Positions 1 through 9,259 of a DNA stretch of 61,849 bases are shown here, in pieces (positions within the stretch are counted from its first letter, which is position 1; each line of letters starts with the position of its first letter). Under the pieces are notes generated by a model. It saw nothing but the letters and a program-made list of their open reading frames with translations, did no database searches and was not told where the DNA came from. Position numbers and translations under genes: made by a program. The DNA is from a virus, in IMG/VR virus record IMGVR_UViG_3300033141_002871, positions 1 to 61,849 of that record, one strand, 5' to 3'.

Positions 1-1
1 G

Positions 2-2758
2 GTTCTGGCGCAGCTCTGCAACAGGTTCTTGGACGACCGGGCGCTGCATGCGGCACACCTGGTCGACGGGTTCGTACTGAGGTACGCGGCGAAGGACCTG
101 GGGGGCACGGTGAGGTTCCCGACGAACTGGAGGGAGCACAGAGACGGCAAGGCGGGCTTCGAGGGGGCATACGTCATGGCTCCGGTCGTCGGAATGCACG
201 AGCAGGTATGCGACCTCGACTTCTCGTCCCTGTACCCGTCGATAGTGATCTCCCTGAACATCGGCCCGGAGACGAAGCTGGGAAGGGATAGGGAACCCGG
301 AGGCGGGGTCGTGGTCGCCGAGAACGGAGTTGCCTTCCGGGCGGAGCCGGAGGGCGTGTTCTCGGCGGTCTCCAGGAGAGCGTTGAAAGCGCGGGCCGGC
401 TGGAAGAAGAAGGCGCGGGAATTGGAGGCCGAGGGGAAGGACGGGAGCCTGGAGCACCGGATCGCGAAGCAGAGGTCAGACGCCTGGAAGGTCCTGGCGA
501 ACTCCCTCTACGGCGTGGTCTCCTCGCCGTTCTCCCGGTTTGCGGACAAGGAGTGCGGGGAGGCGATCACGCTCACGGCGAAGGCGGTGATCAAGACAGT
601 CATCAAGGAAGCGAAAAAGGACGGCTTTCGAGTTGTATATGGGGATAGCATTACCGAAGACCGTACTGTTGTCTTACAGAAGCCAAACGGAGCGATTCTG
701 ATAGACTCTATCGGCAATGTTTGGAGGAGGTTCGTTAGGGATTGCGCGAGGGGAAGAAAGGAGAGGGGCACACTTCCGGGGTTCAAGGCACTTGCGAGGG
801 ATAAAAATGGCAGGGTCGGGTGGTTTCCAGTTCGTTTGATTATTCGTCATAAAACCAAGAAAGAGGTATGGCTGGTATCGATGAAGCGGGGGCAGACAGA
901 GGTTACAGAGGATCATGGGATTGTCATAGGCAATGATGTCTACAGGCCCTCGGAGGTTATCGAGAAGAATCTGTGGTTTGAGTCGCTACCCGCTTTACCA
1001 CCAAATCACAAGGGTTTCGGAGTTCTCGACTTGTTTCAGTATCTTCAAGATGTGGAGGTAACGTGGGACTATAAAGGGAGACTTGTCGAGAGATATTTCA
1101 ATGTCGATTCTGAGAGCATTGTGCTTACTGGCTGGGGGAAAGACAGGAGGATGCGGAGGTTTTATCGCCGTGGCAGCCCGGAGATGATGTCGCTTCTCAG
1201 ATTGATAGGGGCCTACGTTGCGGAGGGTAGCGTCACAACTCCAGACTCCGGCAATAGATGGTGTCTTTCAATCTCACAAAATGACGTTGATTGGCTGAAT
1301 GGGATTAGGGAGGATTTCGCGACTGTTTTCCCCGGGACTTACATTTCGCGCCCATTTCATACTTGTGGGTCATATGTGTTGCGGGCGGGTTCAATTTTGC
1401 CATCGATTGCGATGATGGGTCTTTGTGGCATGGGCTCCAGAGAAAAGCGACTTCCAGAGTTTGTATTTGAGCTGCAGAAGGCAGAGTTTGCGGTTCTCTT
1501 TGAAAAGTTGCTTGAGGGGGATGGTTCGGTTAAGAGCAACGGTGTGACTTACACGACAATCTCGCAAGTTCTGATTGCACAGTTGTCGTATCTCTTGGCG
1601 CTCCAAGGATTAGACCATGCGATCCATTATCGAGAGTCAAAAGGCTCATGGAATATCAGATTGCGACCTCCGAATAGTGAGAGGGTGCGTGGGAGGATAA
1701 AGCATACCAAGAGGACTTCAAACGGATATGTCTATGACCTAGAGGTGGAAGGGGCTCACACGTTTGTTGATGGCGTCGGCAGAGTATTATTGCACAACAC
1801 TGATTCGGTGTTCATCAAGTCGACGAAGGAGGTGGCCGAGGAGTTCGCGGAGAAGAGGTGCGCCGAGGTAGTCGACGAGTACATGGCGGCGAGGGGTGCG
1901 AAGACGGGGCTAGTTCGGCTCAAGGTCGATGCGATGTTCGACCGGATTTTCTTCTTGGCGAAGAAGCGGTATGCGGGAAGGAAGGATACCGGCAAGTGGG
2001 AGATCCGGGGCCTGGAGCTTATCAGGTCCGACGGTTGCAGGTACGCGCGGGAGATGCAGCGCAGGATCATCACGTTCCTCCTGGAGTCCGGAACGCCGCG
2101 CCCGCAGGTTGCCGCGAACATTGTCAAGAAGTGGGCGGACAAGTTGTTTGCCGGGGAGGTTCCGGTCGACGATCTCATGTTCGCTCAGTCGCTCTCCAGG
2201 AAGCCGGAGGAGTACAAGACGAAGCCGGTGCATGTTCGTATCGCCGAAAAGATGCTTGGCGACGGTAAGGAGGTTTATGTGGGGATGAAGATCCCCTACG
2301 TGTTGACTGGGGCGTCGGGTGGTAGGTTGGAGGCGGTGCACGTTGACGATTTCGACGGCAAGCTGAACGCCGCACTCTACTGGAAGCGGAAGGTCTACCT
2401 GCCTACTCGCCGGATACTCGACGCGGTGTTTCCGGAGCAGAAGGACGTGTGGGCGTCGCTGCTGAACTATGAGCCGGCGCGGCGGCAGCGGGAGATGTTC
2501 GAGCGGCCGGAGGAGAATGTTGCCGACCCAGTGCTGCTGAAGCTGGGAGCGCCGACCACCGGGCAGATGGAGGAGGTGAAGGGGGTTGTTGAAAAATATC
2601 CTGGGAAGCACGAGATGAAGCTGGAGGTGGATACTGGGGACTCGCTGGTGGTTCTGAGTACTGAGACGAGGGTGAGGATCTGCCCCGACCTTGTCAAGGA
2701 CGTGGAGCGGATTGTCGGACGCAGGGTGTACTATGGGCCTGAGAACTGGGATAAGTGA
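2..2758 (+). CDS. Family B DNA polymerase, 5' partial, interrupted by an intein
   Basis: Replicative DNA polymerase that extends primed template. The frame is open from the window edge, so the exonuclease domain and the true start lie upstream. Visible catalytic motifs are motif A (DLDFSSLYPS, nt 212-241), motif B (KVLANSLYG, nt 488-514) and motif C, YGD-TDS, which is split by the intein at nt 647-1798. KKRYAG follows at nt 1961. The spliced product within the window is about 534 residues. The next gene starts 12 bases after the stop, at the head of the recombination cluster. The polymerase assignment is secure; the upstream portion cannot be judged. Confidence 0.95.
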   Translation, partial: VLAQLCNRFLDDRALHAAHLVDGFVLRYAAKDLGGTVRFPTNWREHRDGKAGFEGAYVMAPVVGMHEQVCDLDFSSLYPSIVISLNIGPETKLGRDREPGGGVVVAENGVAFRAEPEGVFSAVSRRALKARAGWKKKARELEAEGKDGSLEHRIAKQRSDAWKVLANSLYGVVSSPFSRFADKECGEAITLTAKAVIKTVIKEAKKDGFRVVYGDSITEDRTVVLQKPNGAILIDSIGNVWRRFVRDCARGRKERGTLPGFKALARDKNGRVGWFPVRLIIRHKTKKEVWLVSMKRGQTEVTEDHGIVIGNDVYRPSEVIEKNLWFESLPALPPNHKGFGVLDLFQYLQDVEVTWDYKGRLVERYFNVDSESIVLTGWGKDRRMRRFYRRGSPEMMSLLRLIGAYVAEGSVTTPDSGNRWCLSISQNDVDWLNGIREDFATVFPGTYISRPFHTCGSYVLRAGSILPSIAMMGLCGMGSREKRLPEFVFELQKAEFAVLFEKLLEGDGSVKSNGVTYTTISQVLIAQLSYLLALQGLDHAIHYRESKGSWNIRLRPPNSERVRGRIKHTKRTSNGYVYDLEVEGAHTFVDGVGRVLLHNTDSVFIKSTKEVAEEFAEKRCAEVVDEYMAARGAKTGLVRLKVDAMFDRIFFLAKKRYAGRKDTGKWEIRGLELIRSDGCRYAREMQRRIITFLLESGTPRPQVAANIVKKWADKLFAGEVPVDDLMFAQSLSRKPEEYKTKPVHVRIAEKMLGDGKEVYVGMKIPYVLTGASGGRLEAVHVDDFDGKLNAALYWKRKVYLPTRRILDAVFPEQKDVWASLLNYEPARRQREMFERPEENVADPVLLKLGAPTTGQMEEVKGVVEKYPGKHEMKLEVDTGDSLVVLSTETRVRICPDLVKDVERIVGRRVYYGPENWDK
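647..1798 (+). other. Intein with LAGLIDADG homing endonuclease in PolB motif C
   Basis: In-frame insertion of 384 codons between the Asp of YGD and the Thr of TDS in the polymerase active site. It begins with Ser (SITEDRTVVL) and ends with His-Asn before Thr+1, the expected splice chemistry for this site. Two LAGLIDADG-type helices are visible: LLRLIGAYVAEGSV (nt 1193-1234) and LFEKLLEGDGSV (nt 1496-1531). Base composition is clearly more AT-rich than the exteins, which suggests separate acquisition. A terminal block GAHTFVDGVGRVLLHN matches the intein C-terminal splicing region. Splicing and endonuclease activity are inferred from intact motifs only. Confidence 0.92.
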
Positions 2759-2769
2759 AAGGAGAGGAC

Positions 2770-3351
2770 ATGCCGAAGATTCCAAAGTCGAGAAGGAAGG
2801 AGATCGTGGAGGAGGTCAGAGCTTCCAAGCTGGCCGGAGGATTTGACGAGGACACGCTTGCTTACTTCCGGAAGGAACTGGACATCGACATCGTGGAGGA
2901 GTACCGGGAGCTGAAGGGTGTCGCGCGGGTTCCGGCAGACAAACTGATGGACCGGATGGAACTGGCCCGGGCGGTCAACGCTTGCGGGCTCTCCGCGAGG
3001 AGGGCGAACCTGATCTATCTGAAGGCAAGGGCGGAGCGGGAGTTGTTCCGGATCGAGTTCGACCGGAAGATGCGCGAACTTGCCCGCAAGGCGACAGAGA
3101 GGGTCGAGCGGTGGATGGAGGAGAACGAGGTCAAGAAGAAGCAGATCACGAAGGACATGGTACAGCAGGAGATCGCCAGCGACCCGGAGTTGCGGCGGGA
3201 GTACGAGTATCTGGTGAGACGACAGGAGGAGCTAAAGGCGATCCGGGACGACTGCCAGGTGCTCGCGAAGGAGTGGGCGGACCGGAAGTGGACTCTCCGG
3301 GCGCAGGTCCAGCTTGTTGTCTCGGAGCGGGAAGTGAAGATGTCAGACTGA
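2770..3351 (+). CDS. Hypothetical alpha-helical protein of the recombination cluster
   Basis: 193 residues, highly charged and predicted helical, with long heptad-like stretches from about residue 75 to 180. ATG at 2770 is preferred because AAGGAGAGG lies just upstream; a GTG at 2755 overlapping the polymerase stop is possible. Its place between PolB and the ssDNA-binding protein suggests a DNA-metabolism role, for example a UvsY-like recombination mediator. That is an inference from context, not from a motif. Confidence 0.7.
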   Translation: MPKIPKSRRKEIVEEVRASKLAGGFDEDTLAYFRKELDIDIVEEYRELKGVARVPADKLMDRMELARAVNACGLSARRANLIYLKARAERELFRIEFDRKMRELARKATERVERWMEENEVKKKQITKDMVQQEIASDPELRREYEYLVRRQEELKAIRDDCQVLAKEWADRKWTLRAQVQLVVSEREVKMSD

Positions 3352-3370
3352 CTATTTAGGAGATAAATAA
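3352..3370 (+). repeat. 19-bp AT-rich palindrome, copy 1
   Basis: TATTTA and TAAATA arms flank the 5-base loop GGAGA. It lies directly after the stop of the gene ending at 3351 and before the GTG at 3372. The loop GGAG is the only good ribosome binding site for that GTG, so a folded hairpin would mask it. Confidence 0.8.
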
Positions 3371-3371
3371 A

Positions 3372-3569
3372 GTGGAGGCGACTCCAGAGGACTTTGCTGC
3401 GTGGATACGGGAGTACGGCGACAGGAGGTACAGGGATGGATATCGTGACGCAATACGGGAGCTGTTCAAGGTTCGGGAATGGTTGATGCGGCAACAGGAC
3501 AAGAAGTGGCGACAGGAGGTCCGAGAGTGGGTTGACAATCTCATAGAGGAGATGGGAGCGAGAACATGA
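3372..3569 (+). CDS. Hypothetical small protein, 65 aa
   Basis: GTG start two bases after palindrome copy 1; the ribosome binding site GGAG sits in the palindrome loop. Charged helical protein with no recognised motif. Its stop overlaps the next ATG (ATGA). Function unknown. Confidence 0.6.
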   Translation: MEATPEDFAAWIREYGDRRYRDGYRDAIRELFKVREWLMRQQDKKWRQEVREWVDNLIEEMGART

Positions 3570-3793
3570 AGGCGAAGAAGGTCTGGGCGTTAAAGGGGAG
3601 GACATTGCATTTAGGAGACCACAATTTTGCCAAGTTCGAGTATGGCATCGAAGTGGAAGTCGAGGAGGACGAGAAGGCATTGGCGGCTCATAAGTATGCG
3701 AATGAATATGTCGACCGTCTGCTCAATGAGGAGCAATCACGGATTGAAGAGGTATATGGGCCGGTCAAAATCATAAGACGGAGAAGGAGGTGA
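3566..3793 (+). CDS. Hypothetical small protein, 75 aa
   Basis: ATG overlaps the upstream stop in an ATGA junction, so translation is probably coupled. The C-terminus is strongly basic (KIIRRRRR). No family recognised. It lies three bases before the ssDNA-binding protein gene and is likely co-transcribed with it. Confidence 0.6.
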   Translation: MKAKKVWALKGRTLHLGDHNFAKFEYGIEVEVEEDEKALAAHKYANEYVDRLLNEEQSRIEEVYGPVKIIRRRRR

Positions 3794-3796
3794 CAC

Positions 3797-5062
3797 ATGG
3801 GAAAGGTAGACAGGGACAAGTTCAAGAGCGATTCGGGTTCTCGGTTTCGGCGAGGCGGGAGGTTCTCCTCTTGGAAAAAGGAGGGAGAGACGGTCGGGTT
3901 CATCCACCCGATGTTCGGGCTGTGGGAGCGGTGGACCCACGGTACCTTGCCGTCGTTCGAGGAGCAGGACGACGGGACGTACATGGTGCGCCGCCGTGCT
4001 ATCAACTGCATGGCGACATCGTCGGACAAGGTGCCGAGCAGCGAGTGTCCGACCTGCCTGCTACAGGAGTTCGCGCGGCAGAAGATTGCCGAGGGAGTTG
4101 ACGACGACGAGGCGATCCTGGACGTCGGTAAGGGGAAGGACCGGATCGTCTACACTCTGAAGGATCTGGCCGGCGAGGCCGGTTACTACACGGACCCGAC
4201 CGCGCGGAAGCAGGTGGTGTTTGCTTGGATTCCTCGGGATAAGGAGTACGAGGAGCTACGCGACGCCGTCGAGATCATCACGGGGCCGCAGACCCTTGGG
4301 TCCCGGATCATCGAGGTGATCGAGGACGAGATCAAGGAGCGCGGTGAGGTCCGCGGGGACGTGGAGGTTCCCGCCGGTTTCGAGCTGGGCCTTCGCAAAG
4401 GCTCACTGGTTCTCATCTCAGACGACGAAGAGATCAAGTGGAGCCCGTTCGGCCTCAAGCTGAAGTACCGGAAGAACGAGACCGCGCAGAACAAGTACGG
4501 GGCCTCGAAGATGGACCGGGACCTGTGCGAGGTGACGCCGAAGATCGCTCAGGTCATGGTCGCGGACGAGGAGGAGCTGGGTATCGACTTGGAGAGGATG
4601 TGTGAGCCGACCAGCTACGACCGGCAGATGGAGATCATCGGGTCGTCGTGGTCGAGTCGCGCGGTGCCTTTCGAGGAGTTCGAGGAGTTCGCGAGGCTGA
4701 GGGGGAAGACCGCCGGCTCTTCGAGGGTCAGGAAGCCGAAGACGGCATCGCCCCGCAACAGGGAGAACGCCGGGAGGAGCGCGAAGGACTCCCGCGGGGT
4801 CTTCTGCCCCGAGTGTGGCGAGGAGAACCGAGCAGGCGCGAAGTTCTGCCAGGGCTGCGGGAGCAAGCTGGGAGGTCGGGAGAAGCCTGCCAGGGATTCC
4901 GATGACAAGGTCGACGACGGTGGCCAGAAGAAGACCGGCGGTGAGGTGGGGAAGGTTCGATGCCCTGAGTGTAACGAGATGGTCGAGCCGATGCGGCCGT
5001 CCGGTAGGTGCCCCGAGTGCGGAGTAAAGCTCGGGGGGCTGGACGACGACGTCCCGTTCTAA
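3797..5062 (+). CDS. Single-stranded DNA-binding protein, gp32-like, with two zinc ribbons and an SSB-type C-terminal tip
   Basis: 421 residues. The N-terminal 300 residues carry the gp32-like pattern seen in phage ssDNA-binding proteins, including a basic start and a Cys pair (CPTC, about residue 82). From about residue 336 the tail holds a zinc ribbon (CPECG...CQGCG), then a second one (CPECN...CPECG). It ends in LDDDVPF, closely resembling the acidic DDDIPF tip by which bacterial SSBs bind partner enzymes. The role is to coat unwound DNA and recruit repair proteins. The next gene is the RecA-type recombinase 10 bases downstream. The gp32-like fold is inferred; the ribbons and tip are directly visible. 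Confidence 0.75.
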   Translation: MGKVDRDKFKSDSGSRFRRGGRFSSWKKEGETVGFIHPMFGLWERWTHGTLPSFEEQDDGTYMVRRRAINCMATSSDKVPSSECPTCLLQEFARQKIAEGVDDDEAILDVGKGKDRIVYTLKDLAGEAGYYTDPTARKQVVFAWIPRDKEYEELRDAVEIITGPQTLGSRIIEVIEDEIKERGEVRGDVEVPAGFELGLRKGSLVLISDDEEIKWSPFGLKLKYRKNETAQNKYGASKMDRDLCEVTPKIAQVMVADEEELGIDLERMCEPTSYDRQMEIIGSSWSSRAVPFEEFEEFARLRGKTAGSSRVRKPKTASPRNRENAGRSAKDSRGVFCPECGEENRAGAKFCQGCGSKLGGREKPARDSDDKVDDGGQKKTGGEVGKVRCPECNEMVEPMRPSGRCPECGVKLGGLDDDVPF

Positions 5063-5072
5063 GAGGTGAAAG

Positions 5073-6161
5073 GTGAAAAAGAAGAAGGCGGCGAAGAAGA
5101 AAAGGCGGCGAAGCGGAAGCGGCGGCGCGACACTGGACGCTCTGCGCATGGTCTATGAGGGGATACAGGATGTCGTGCCGGTGGCCTCGATGCCGTCCGA
5201 ACAGGTGGTCCCGACTCTTCTGACGTCCTACAACAGGGCGACCGGCGTCGGAGGGCACCCGCTCGGGTGCATCACCCTGATTCACGGCCCGGAGCAGGTC
5301 GGAAAGTCGGTCCTGGCGCTGGCGATTGCAGAGTCGCTGCGCCGGGCCGGCCACCCGGCGATGGTGTTCGACACAGAGTTCGCCGGAGAACGGGAGTGGT
5401 ACAGCGCGATCACTCCGGAGAGCGGGTACAAGAGGGTCGGGGACCTGGACGAGGTCATTGCGAACGTCAACCGGATGATCGACAACCTCGCGAAGGCGAA
5501 GGCCAAGAAGCTCGTTCCGGAGGACGTCGGCTGTGTGTTCGTGGTTGACAGCTTGACGAAGCTGCTTCCGCGCTCGCTCCTGGAGAAGATCGAGAGCGAG
5601 GGAGTGGAGAAGCAGTACCCGCTCCAGGCGCAGTGGGTGTCGCTCTGGTCCAAGGCGCTCGTTCCGCTCCTCTACAGGTCCAACAGCTCGATGATCATCG
5701 TTCTGCAGGAGCGTGCGGCGCTGGACGCCACGAGGCCGGGGCAGAAGCAGTACAAAGTCACGTTGGGCAAGAGCGTTCAGTACGACAACCGGCTGCGGAT
5801 ACGGGTCGAGTACGCGAAGAAGGTGAAGCGGGGGGATCGGGTGGTCGGCATGGAGTGTCACTACCGGATCTGGAACAACAAGCTGACCGGGACCACGTTC
5901 GAGGAGGGCGTCTTCTACACGAGCAACGGCAAGGGGGACGTCCCGAAGGGACTGGACCTTGTCCGGGAGGCGGTCGAGGAGGCCCTGCTTCGGAAGCTGC
6001 TGAGATCGCGGAAGCGGAGGAAGATCGACTACATGATGATCGAGGTCGACGGGGAGACTGCGTTCGAGGTTTGCGGAGGGAAGAGCGACGTTCGGGAGCT
6101 GCTGTCTTCCGACCCGGAGGAGTTCGAGAGGTTCGTCGGCATTCTGAATAGGAGGGAGTGA
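5073..6161 (+). CDS. RecA/UvsX-type recombinase
   Basis: 362 residues, GTG start with an AGAGG-type ribosome binding site. A very basic N-terminus (Lys/Arg in 10 of the first 13 residues) precedes the ATPase core. Walker A is GPEQVGKS (residues 72-79) and Walker B is VGCVFVVDS (152-160). In recombinases of this family the protein forms filaments on ssDNA and catalyses strand exchange. It sits between the ssDNA-binding protein and the Mre11/Rad50 pair, a standard recombination-dependent replication set. Confidence 0.88.
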   Translation: MKKKKAAKKKRRRSGSGGATLDALRMVYEGIQDVVPVASMPSEQVVPTLLTSYNRATGVGGHPLGCITLIHGPEQVGKSVLALAIAESLRRAGHPAMVFDTEFAGEREWYSAITPESGYKRVGDLDEVIANVNRMIDNLAKAKAKKLVPEDVGCVFVVDSLTKLLPRSLLEKIESEGVEKQYPLQAQWVSLWSKALVPLLYRSNSSMIIVLQERAALDATRPGQKQYKVTLGKSVQYDNRLRIRVEYAKKVKRGDRVVGMECHYRIWNNKLTGTTFEEGVFYTSNGKGDVPKGLDLVREAVEEALLRKLLRSRKRRKIDYMMIEVDGETAFEVCGGKSDVRELLSSDPEEFERFVGILNRRE

Positions 6162-6162
6162 T

Positions 6163-6885
6163 ATGCGGATTCTATGCACCGGCGACTGGCATCTTGGCCT
6201 AGTTGTCGGGGGATACGACTTCCACGATGACATCGTCGAGATGTGCCAGGCGATAGTCGAGGACGCGGACAAGGCAGATCTGGTGGTTCACCTCGGCGAC
6301 CTGTTTCATTCCCCACGGCCGGACCCGAGGGCTTACGCGGCGGCGATAGAGCTGCTCGGCTCGTTCCATCCGAACGTCATGGTCCTGGCGGGGAATCACG
6401 ACGTGGGCCGGGGAACCGTGGCCGACTACAGGAACGGTGGAAGGGCACCGGCTCCTGACGCCTTCGAGCCGCTCCGGAAGGTACTGAAGAATGTCGCGTT
6501 CATCTCATACCCGACGATCTTCGAGTACGAGGACCTGTCGTTCGGCGTTCTGCCGTACGTGACGGACACGGTGGCGAGACACGTTGAAGGGTCGACGGCG
6601 CAGGAGTGGATCGAAAAGGTCTACAGGGAATCTCTCCGGGCCGGAGTGAAGGCGGTGTTTTCGCATCTGGAAGTCGAAGGGGCGAAGTTGGGAGAGAATA
6701 CGGTGATGCGGGGGACCGGGCTGTCGCTTCCGGAGACCTCGGCTCCGTGCCCGATAGTGAACGGGCACATCCACAGGAACCAGGTTGTCGGCGGCACGAT
6801 CATACCGGGCTCGGTGGTTCCGACCGAGTTCAAGCGGGAGCGCGAAGAGAAGGGCTACGTGGTCATCCGCGTTCTGGAGAACTGA
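6163..6885 (+). CDS. Mre11/SbcD-type metallophosphoesterase nuclease subunit
   Basis: 240 residues, starting one base after the recombinase stop. Calcineurin-like phosphoesterase motifs are all visible: GDWHLG (residues 7-12), GDLFHS (about 46-51), AGNHDVG (about 78-84) and NGHIHRN near the C-terminus. With the Rad50-like product of the next gene it should form the two-metal nuclease that processes DNA ends (T4 gp47 equivalent). It lacks the long C-terminal extension of cellular Mre11. Confidence 0.88.
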   Translation: MRILCTGDWHLGLVVGGYDFHDDIVEMCQAIVEDADKADLVVHLGDLFHSPRPDPRAYAAAIELLGSFHPNVMVLAGNHDVGRGTVADYRNGGRAPAPDAFEPLRKVLKNVAFISYPTIFEYEDLSFGVLPYVTDTVARHVEGSTAQEWIEKVYRESLRAGVKAVFSHLEVEGAKLGENTVMRGTGLSLPETSAPCPIVNGHIHRNQVVGGTIIPGSVVPTEFKREREEKGYVVIRVLEN

Positions 6886-6886
6886 T

Positions 6887-9259
6887 ATGGCGAAGAAGAG
6901 AAGGAAGAGACGACCGACAATCGACAGGCCGTCGTTCGAGTTCAGGAGCTTGCCGGCTCGGCAGGCGATTGTCGTAGACATCGGGGTGGACGACGACGGC
7001 GGGTACAGGGACGAGCCGCGAGCGGACATGATTCCCCGAGGCTGCGTCGTGAAGCCGGTCCTGAGGTACAGGGAGGGGAACGAGGCGGCGGCTTCGGCGG
7101 CTCTGGAGAAGGTCCGTGCGAGACTCCTTGAGACTGCGAGGTACGTGCGCCCGGCGGAGCGGATCGTGGCGAGGGCGCAGGGCGCGGAGGAGAAGGGTGT
7201 TCCGAGTCACCTGCCGCCCGGCACTGCGATCAAGGCGTGGCTTCGGGAACAGTCTTTCGCGGAGAGCGACCGAGAGGCCATCGAGAAGCTGGCTCTGGAG
7301 TATGTCGGGGACCATGAGTTCTCGCCGCCGGTCGTTCAACCATTCACCATCGATTCTGTCTCCGTCAAGAACTTCATGCCGTTCCGGGGAGAGTACACCT
7401 TGGAGGTGCCTGTCGGCTTGATCGGAGTGGTCGGCAGGTACGAGGGGCAGGAGGGCAGGAGCAACCGCGCGGGCAAGAGCGCCTTCCTGGACGCGATCCT
7501 GTACGCTCTTTACGACGAGGCGCGCGGGGCGAAGGTGTTGGATGACGCGGTCCACGCCGGCGAGTCGGAGATGGCGGTCCGCCTGTTGCTCGGCGGGACG
7601 GAGGTACAGCGCGGATACTCAGGTGGCAAGACGAGGATCTACATTGATGGCAACACGGTGAAATCCCGGGAGGCCGCGACGGAGGTATCGGAGAGGATCG
7701 TCGGCATGGGCAAGGCGGACTTCCTCCGGACCTGCTATGTCCGGCAGGGGGACCTGGAGGCGATCCTGAGCCAGACGTCCGGCAGGCTGAAGGAGGACAT
7801 TTTTCGGTGGCGCGGTCTCGACTACTGGCTGGAACTGGAGACCTTGGTCAAGGCAGACCTTTCCGTTGTCGAGCGGGGATACCAGGATCACAGATACGCG
7901 GAAGCCAAGCTTTCCGAAGAGCTAGAGGATCTGTCCGGGGTGACCGAGGCCAAGGTGGAGAAGGCGAAGGCCCGGGTGGAGGAGGCCCGGCGGCACCTTG
8001 CGAAGTTTACCTCTTTGGAGGCGGAGCTGAGGGCTGCACAGGCGGAGCACGACCGCGCGCTGCGCCATGTGCAGTCGAAGAAGAGGGCGAAGCTGTTTGC
8101 ATCGGCGGCGCGGAAGATTGGGAAGCTGAGGGCGAAGCTGGACGAGATGCAGGAGGTGCAGTCCAAGATTCGCTATGAGATGAGGCAGTTGGAGGACCAG
8201 ACCGCAGAAATCTCGAACTTTCTTCGCAAAGGATTTGACGGGGTGTGCCCTATCGACTCGGAACAGTGCCCGAGGTGCGACGAGATAAACAGCCGACAGG
8301 AGGTGTTTCGGAAGAAGAAGAAGGAACTGGAGGAGAAGCGCAAGCCGCTGGTAGCCGACCTTCGGAAGCTGTCCGACGAGATCATGAACGTAGAGGACGA
8401 TCTGCGGGAGGCGGAACGCGAGAAGACCCTGGGCGAGGATGCGAGACGAGAGGTCGACAGGTACGACGGTCCTTCCCTGGAGGAGGCCGAGAAGAGGTTG
8501 GAGGACCTGGAACGTCCGGAGGGTATCAGGGAGGCGAAGCGGAGCGTCGAGGCCGCGGAGCAGGAGTACGACGACATTCGCGCCGCGTTCCGGCGCAGGG
8601 AGTTGTGCGTGGAGAAGATTGCCGAGCACCGGAAGGCGGCGCAGGAGCTTGCCGGGGACCTTCGGGTTCTCCGGGCGGTGCGGCTCATGTTCTCCTCGCG
8701 GGGCATCCCGATGGCGATGGTGCAGGAGTCGCTCCGGCAGATCGAGCGGCAGGTCAACAGCATCCTGGAGAAGCTCGGCACGGACCACAGGTTGAGGTTC
8801 GAGACCGGTCGGGAGTTGAAATCTCTTGCCAAGGTGTGTCGGAAGTGCGGCGCGCCGTTCCCGGACTCTGCCAGGGTGAAGAAGTGCACCGAGTGCGGCG
8901 CGGACAGGCCGAGGGAGAGGAGCGACGAGCTGCGCCCGATGATCACGGAGGGTAGCCGGAAGCAGACCTTCGACCAGGACAGCGGCGCGGGGAGGGCTCT
9001 TATCGCTCTTGCCACCAGGGTGTCCATCGCGCTGTTTCTCGGAGCCAAGGTGCTGTTCCTCGACGAGGTCTGCGGGGCTCTGGACTCCTACCACCTGGAC
9101 CTGATGATTCGGCTGCTGCAGGAGCTTCCGAGGATGGGGTTCCGGCAGGTGTTCGTGATAAGCCACCAACAGGAGGTGGCCGACTCGATTCGGCAGAAGA
9201 TCGTGGCTACCCGGATTCAGGAGGAGAACAGGTCGGAGCTGTCGGTGGAGGCCGGTTGA
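6887..9259 (+). CDS. Rad50/SbcC-type ATPase with an added zinc ribbon
   Basis: 790 residues. The ATG at 6887, one base after the nuclease stop, is chosen over longer in-frame starts inside the previous gene. About 160 residues precede the usual N-lobe (SVKNFMPFRGEY). The P-loop is NRAGKS (about residue 192), preceded by long coiled coils and a CPRC zinc hook (about 461). Signature region SGAGRALIALATRVSI and Walker B VLFLDEV follow near the C-terminus. Unusually, a four-Cys ribbon (CRKCG...CTECG, about 650-673) is inserted just before the signature. Partner of the upstream nuclease. Confidence 0.88.
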   Translation: MAKKRRKRRPTIDRPSFEFRSLPARQAIVVDIGVDDDGGYRDEPRADMIPRGCVVKPVLRYREGNEAAASAALEKVRARLLETARYVRPAERIVARAQGAEEKGVPSHLPPGTAIKAWLREQSFAESDREAIEKLALEYVGDHEFSPPVVQPFTIDSVSVKNFMPFRGEYTLEVPVGLIGVVGRYEGQEGRSNRAGKSAFLDAILYALYDEARGAKVLDDAVHAGESEMAVRLLLGGTEVQRGYSGGKTRIYIDGNTVKSREAATEVSERIVGMGKADFLRTCYVRQGDLEAILSQTSGRLKEDIFRWRGLDYWLELETLVKADLSVVERGYQDHRYAEAKLSEELEDLSGVTEAKVEKAKARVEEARRHLAKFTSLEAELRAAQAEHDRALRHVQSKKRAKLFASAARKIGKLRAKLDEMQEVQSKIRYEMRQLEDQTAEISNFLRKGFDGVCPIDSEQCPRCDEINSRQEVFRKKKKELEEKRKPLVADLRKLSDEIMNVEDDLREAEREKTLGEDARREVDRYDGPSLEEAEKRLEDLERPEGIREAKRSVEAAEQEYDDIRAAFRRRELCVEKIAEHRKAAQELAGDLRVLRAVRLMFSSRGIPMAMVQESLRQIERQVNSILEKLGTDHRLRFETGRELKSLAKVCRKCGAPFPDSARVKKCTECGADRPRERSDELRPMITEGSRKQTFDQDSGAGRALIALATRVSIALFLGAKVLFLDEVCGALDSYHLDLMIRLLQELPRMGFRQVFVISHQQEVADSIRQKIVATRIQEENRSELSVEAG

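Noticed and set aside
4728-6272. 514-codon open frame on the - strand opposite the ssDNA-binding and recombinase genes
   Set aside because: Shadow of two genes with clear motifs; no ribosome site and low-complexity composition.
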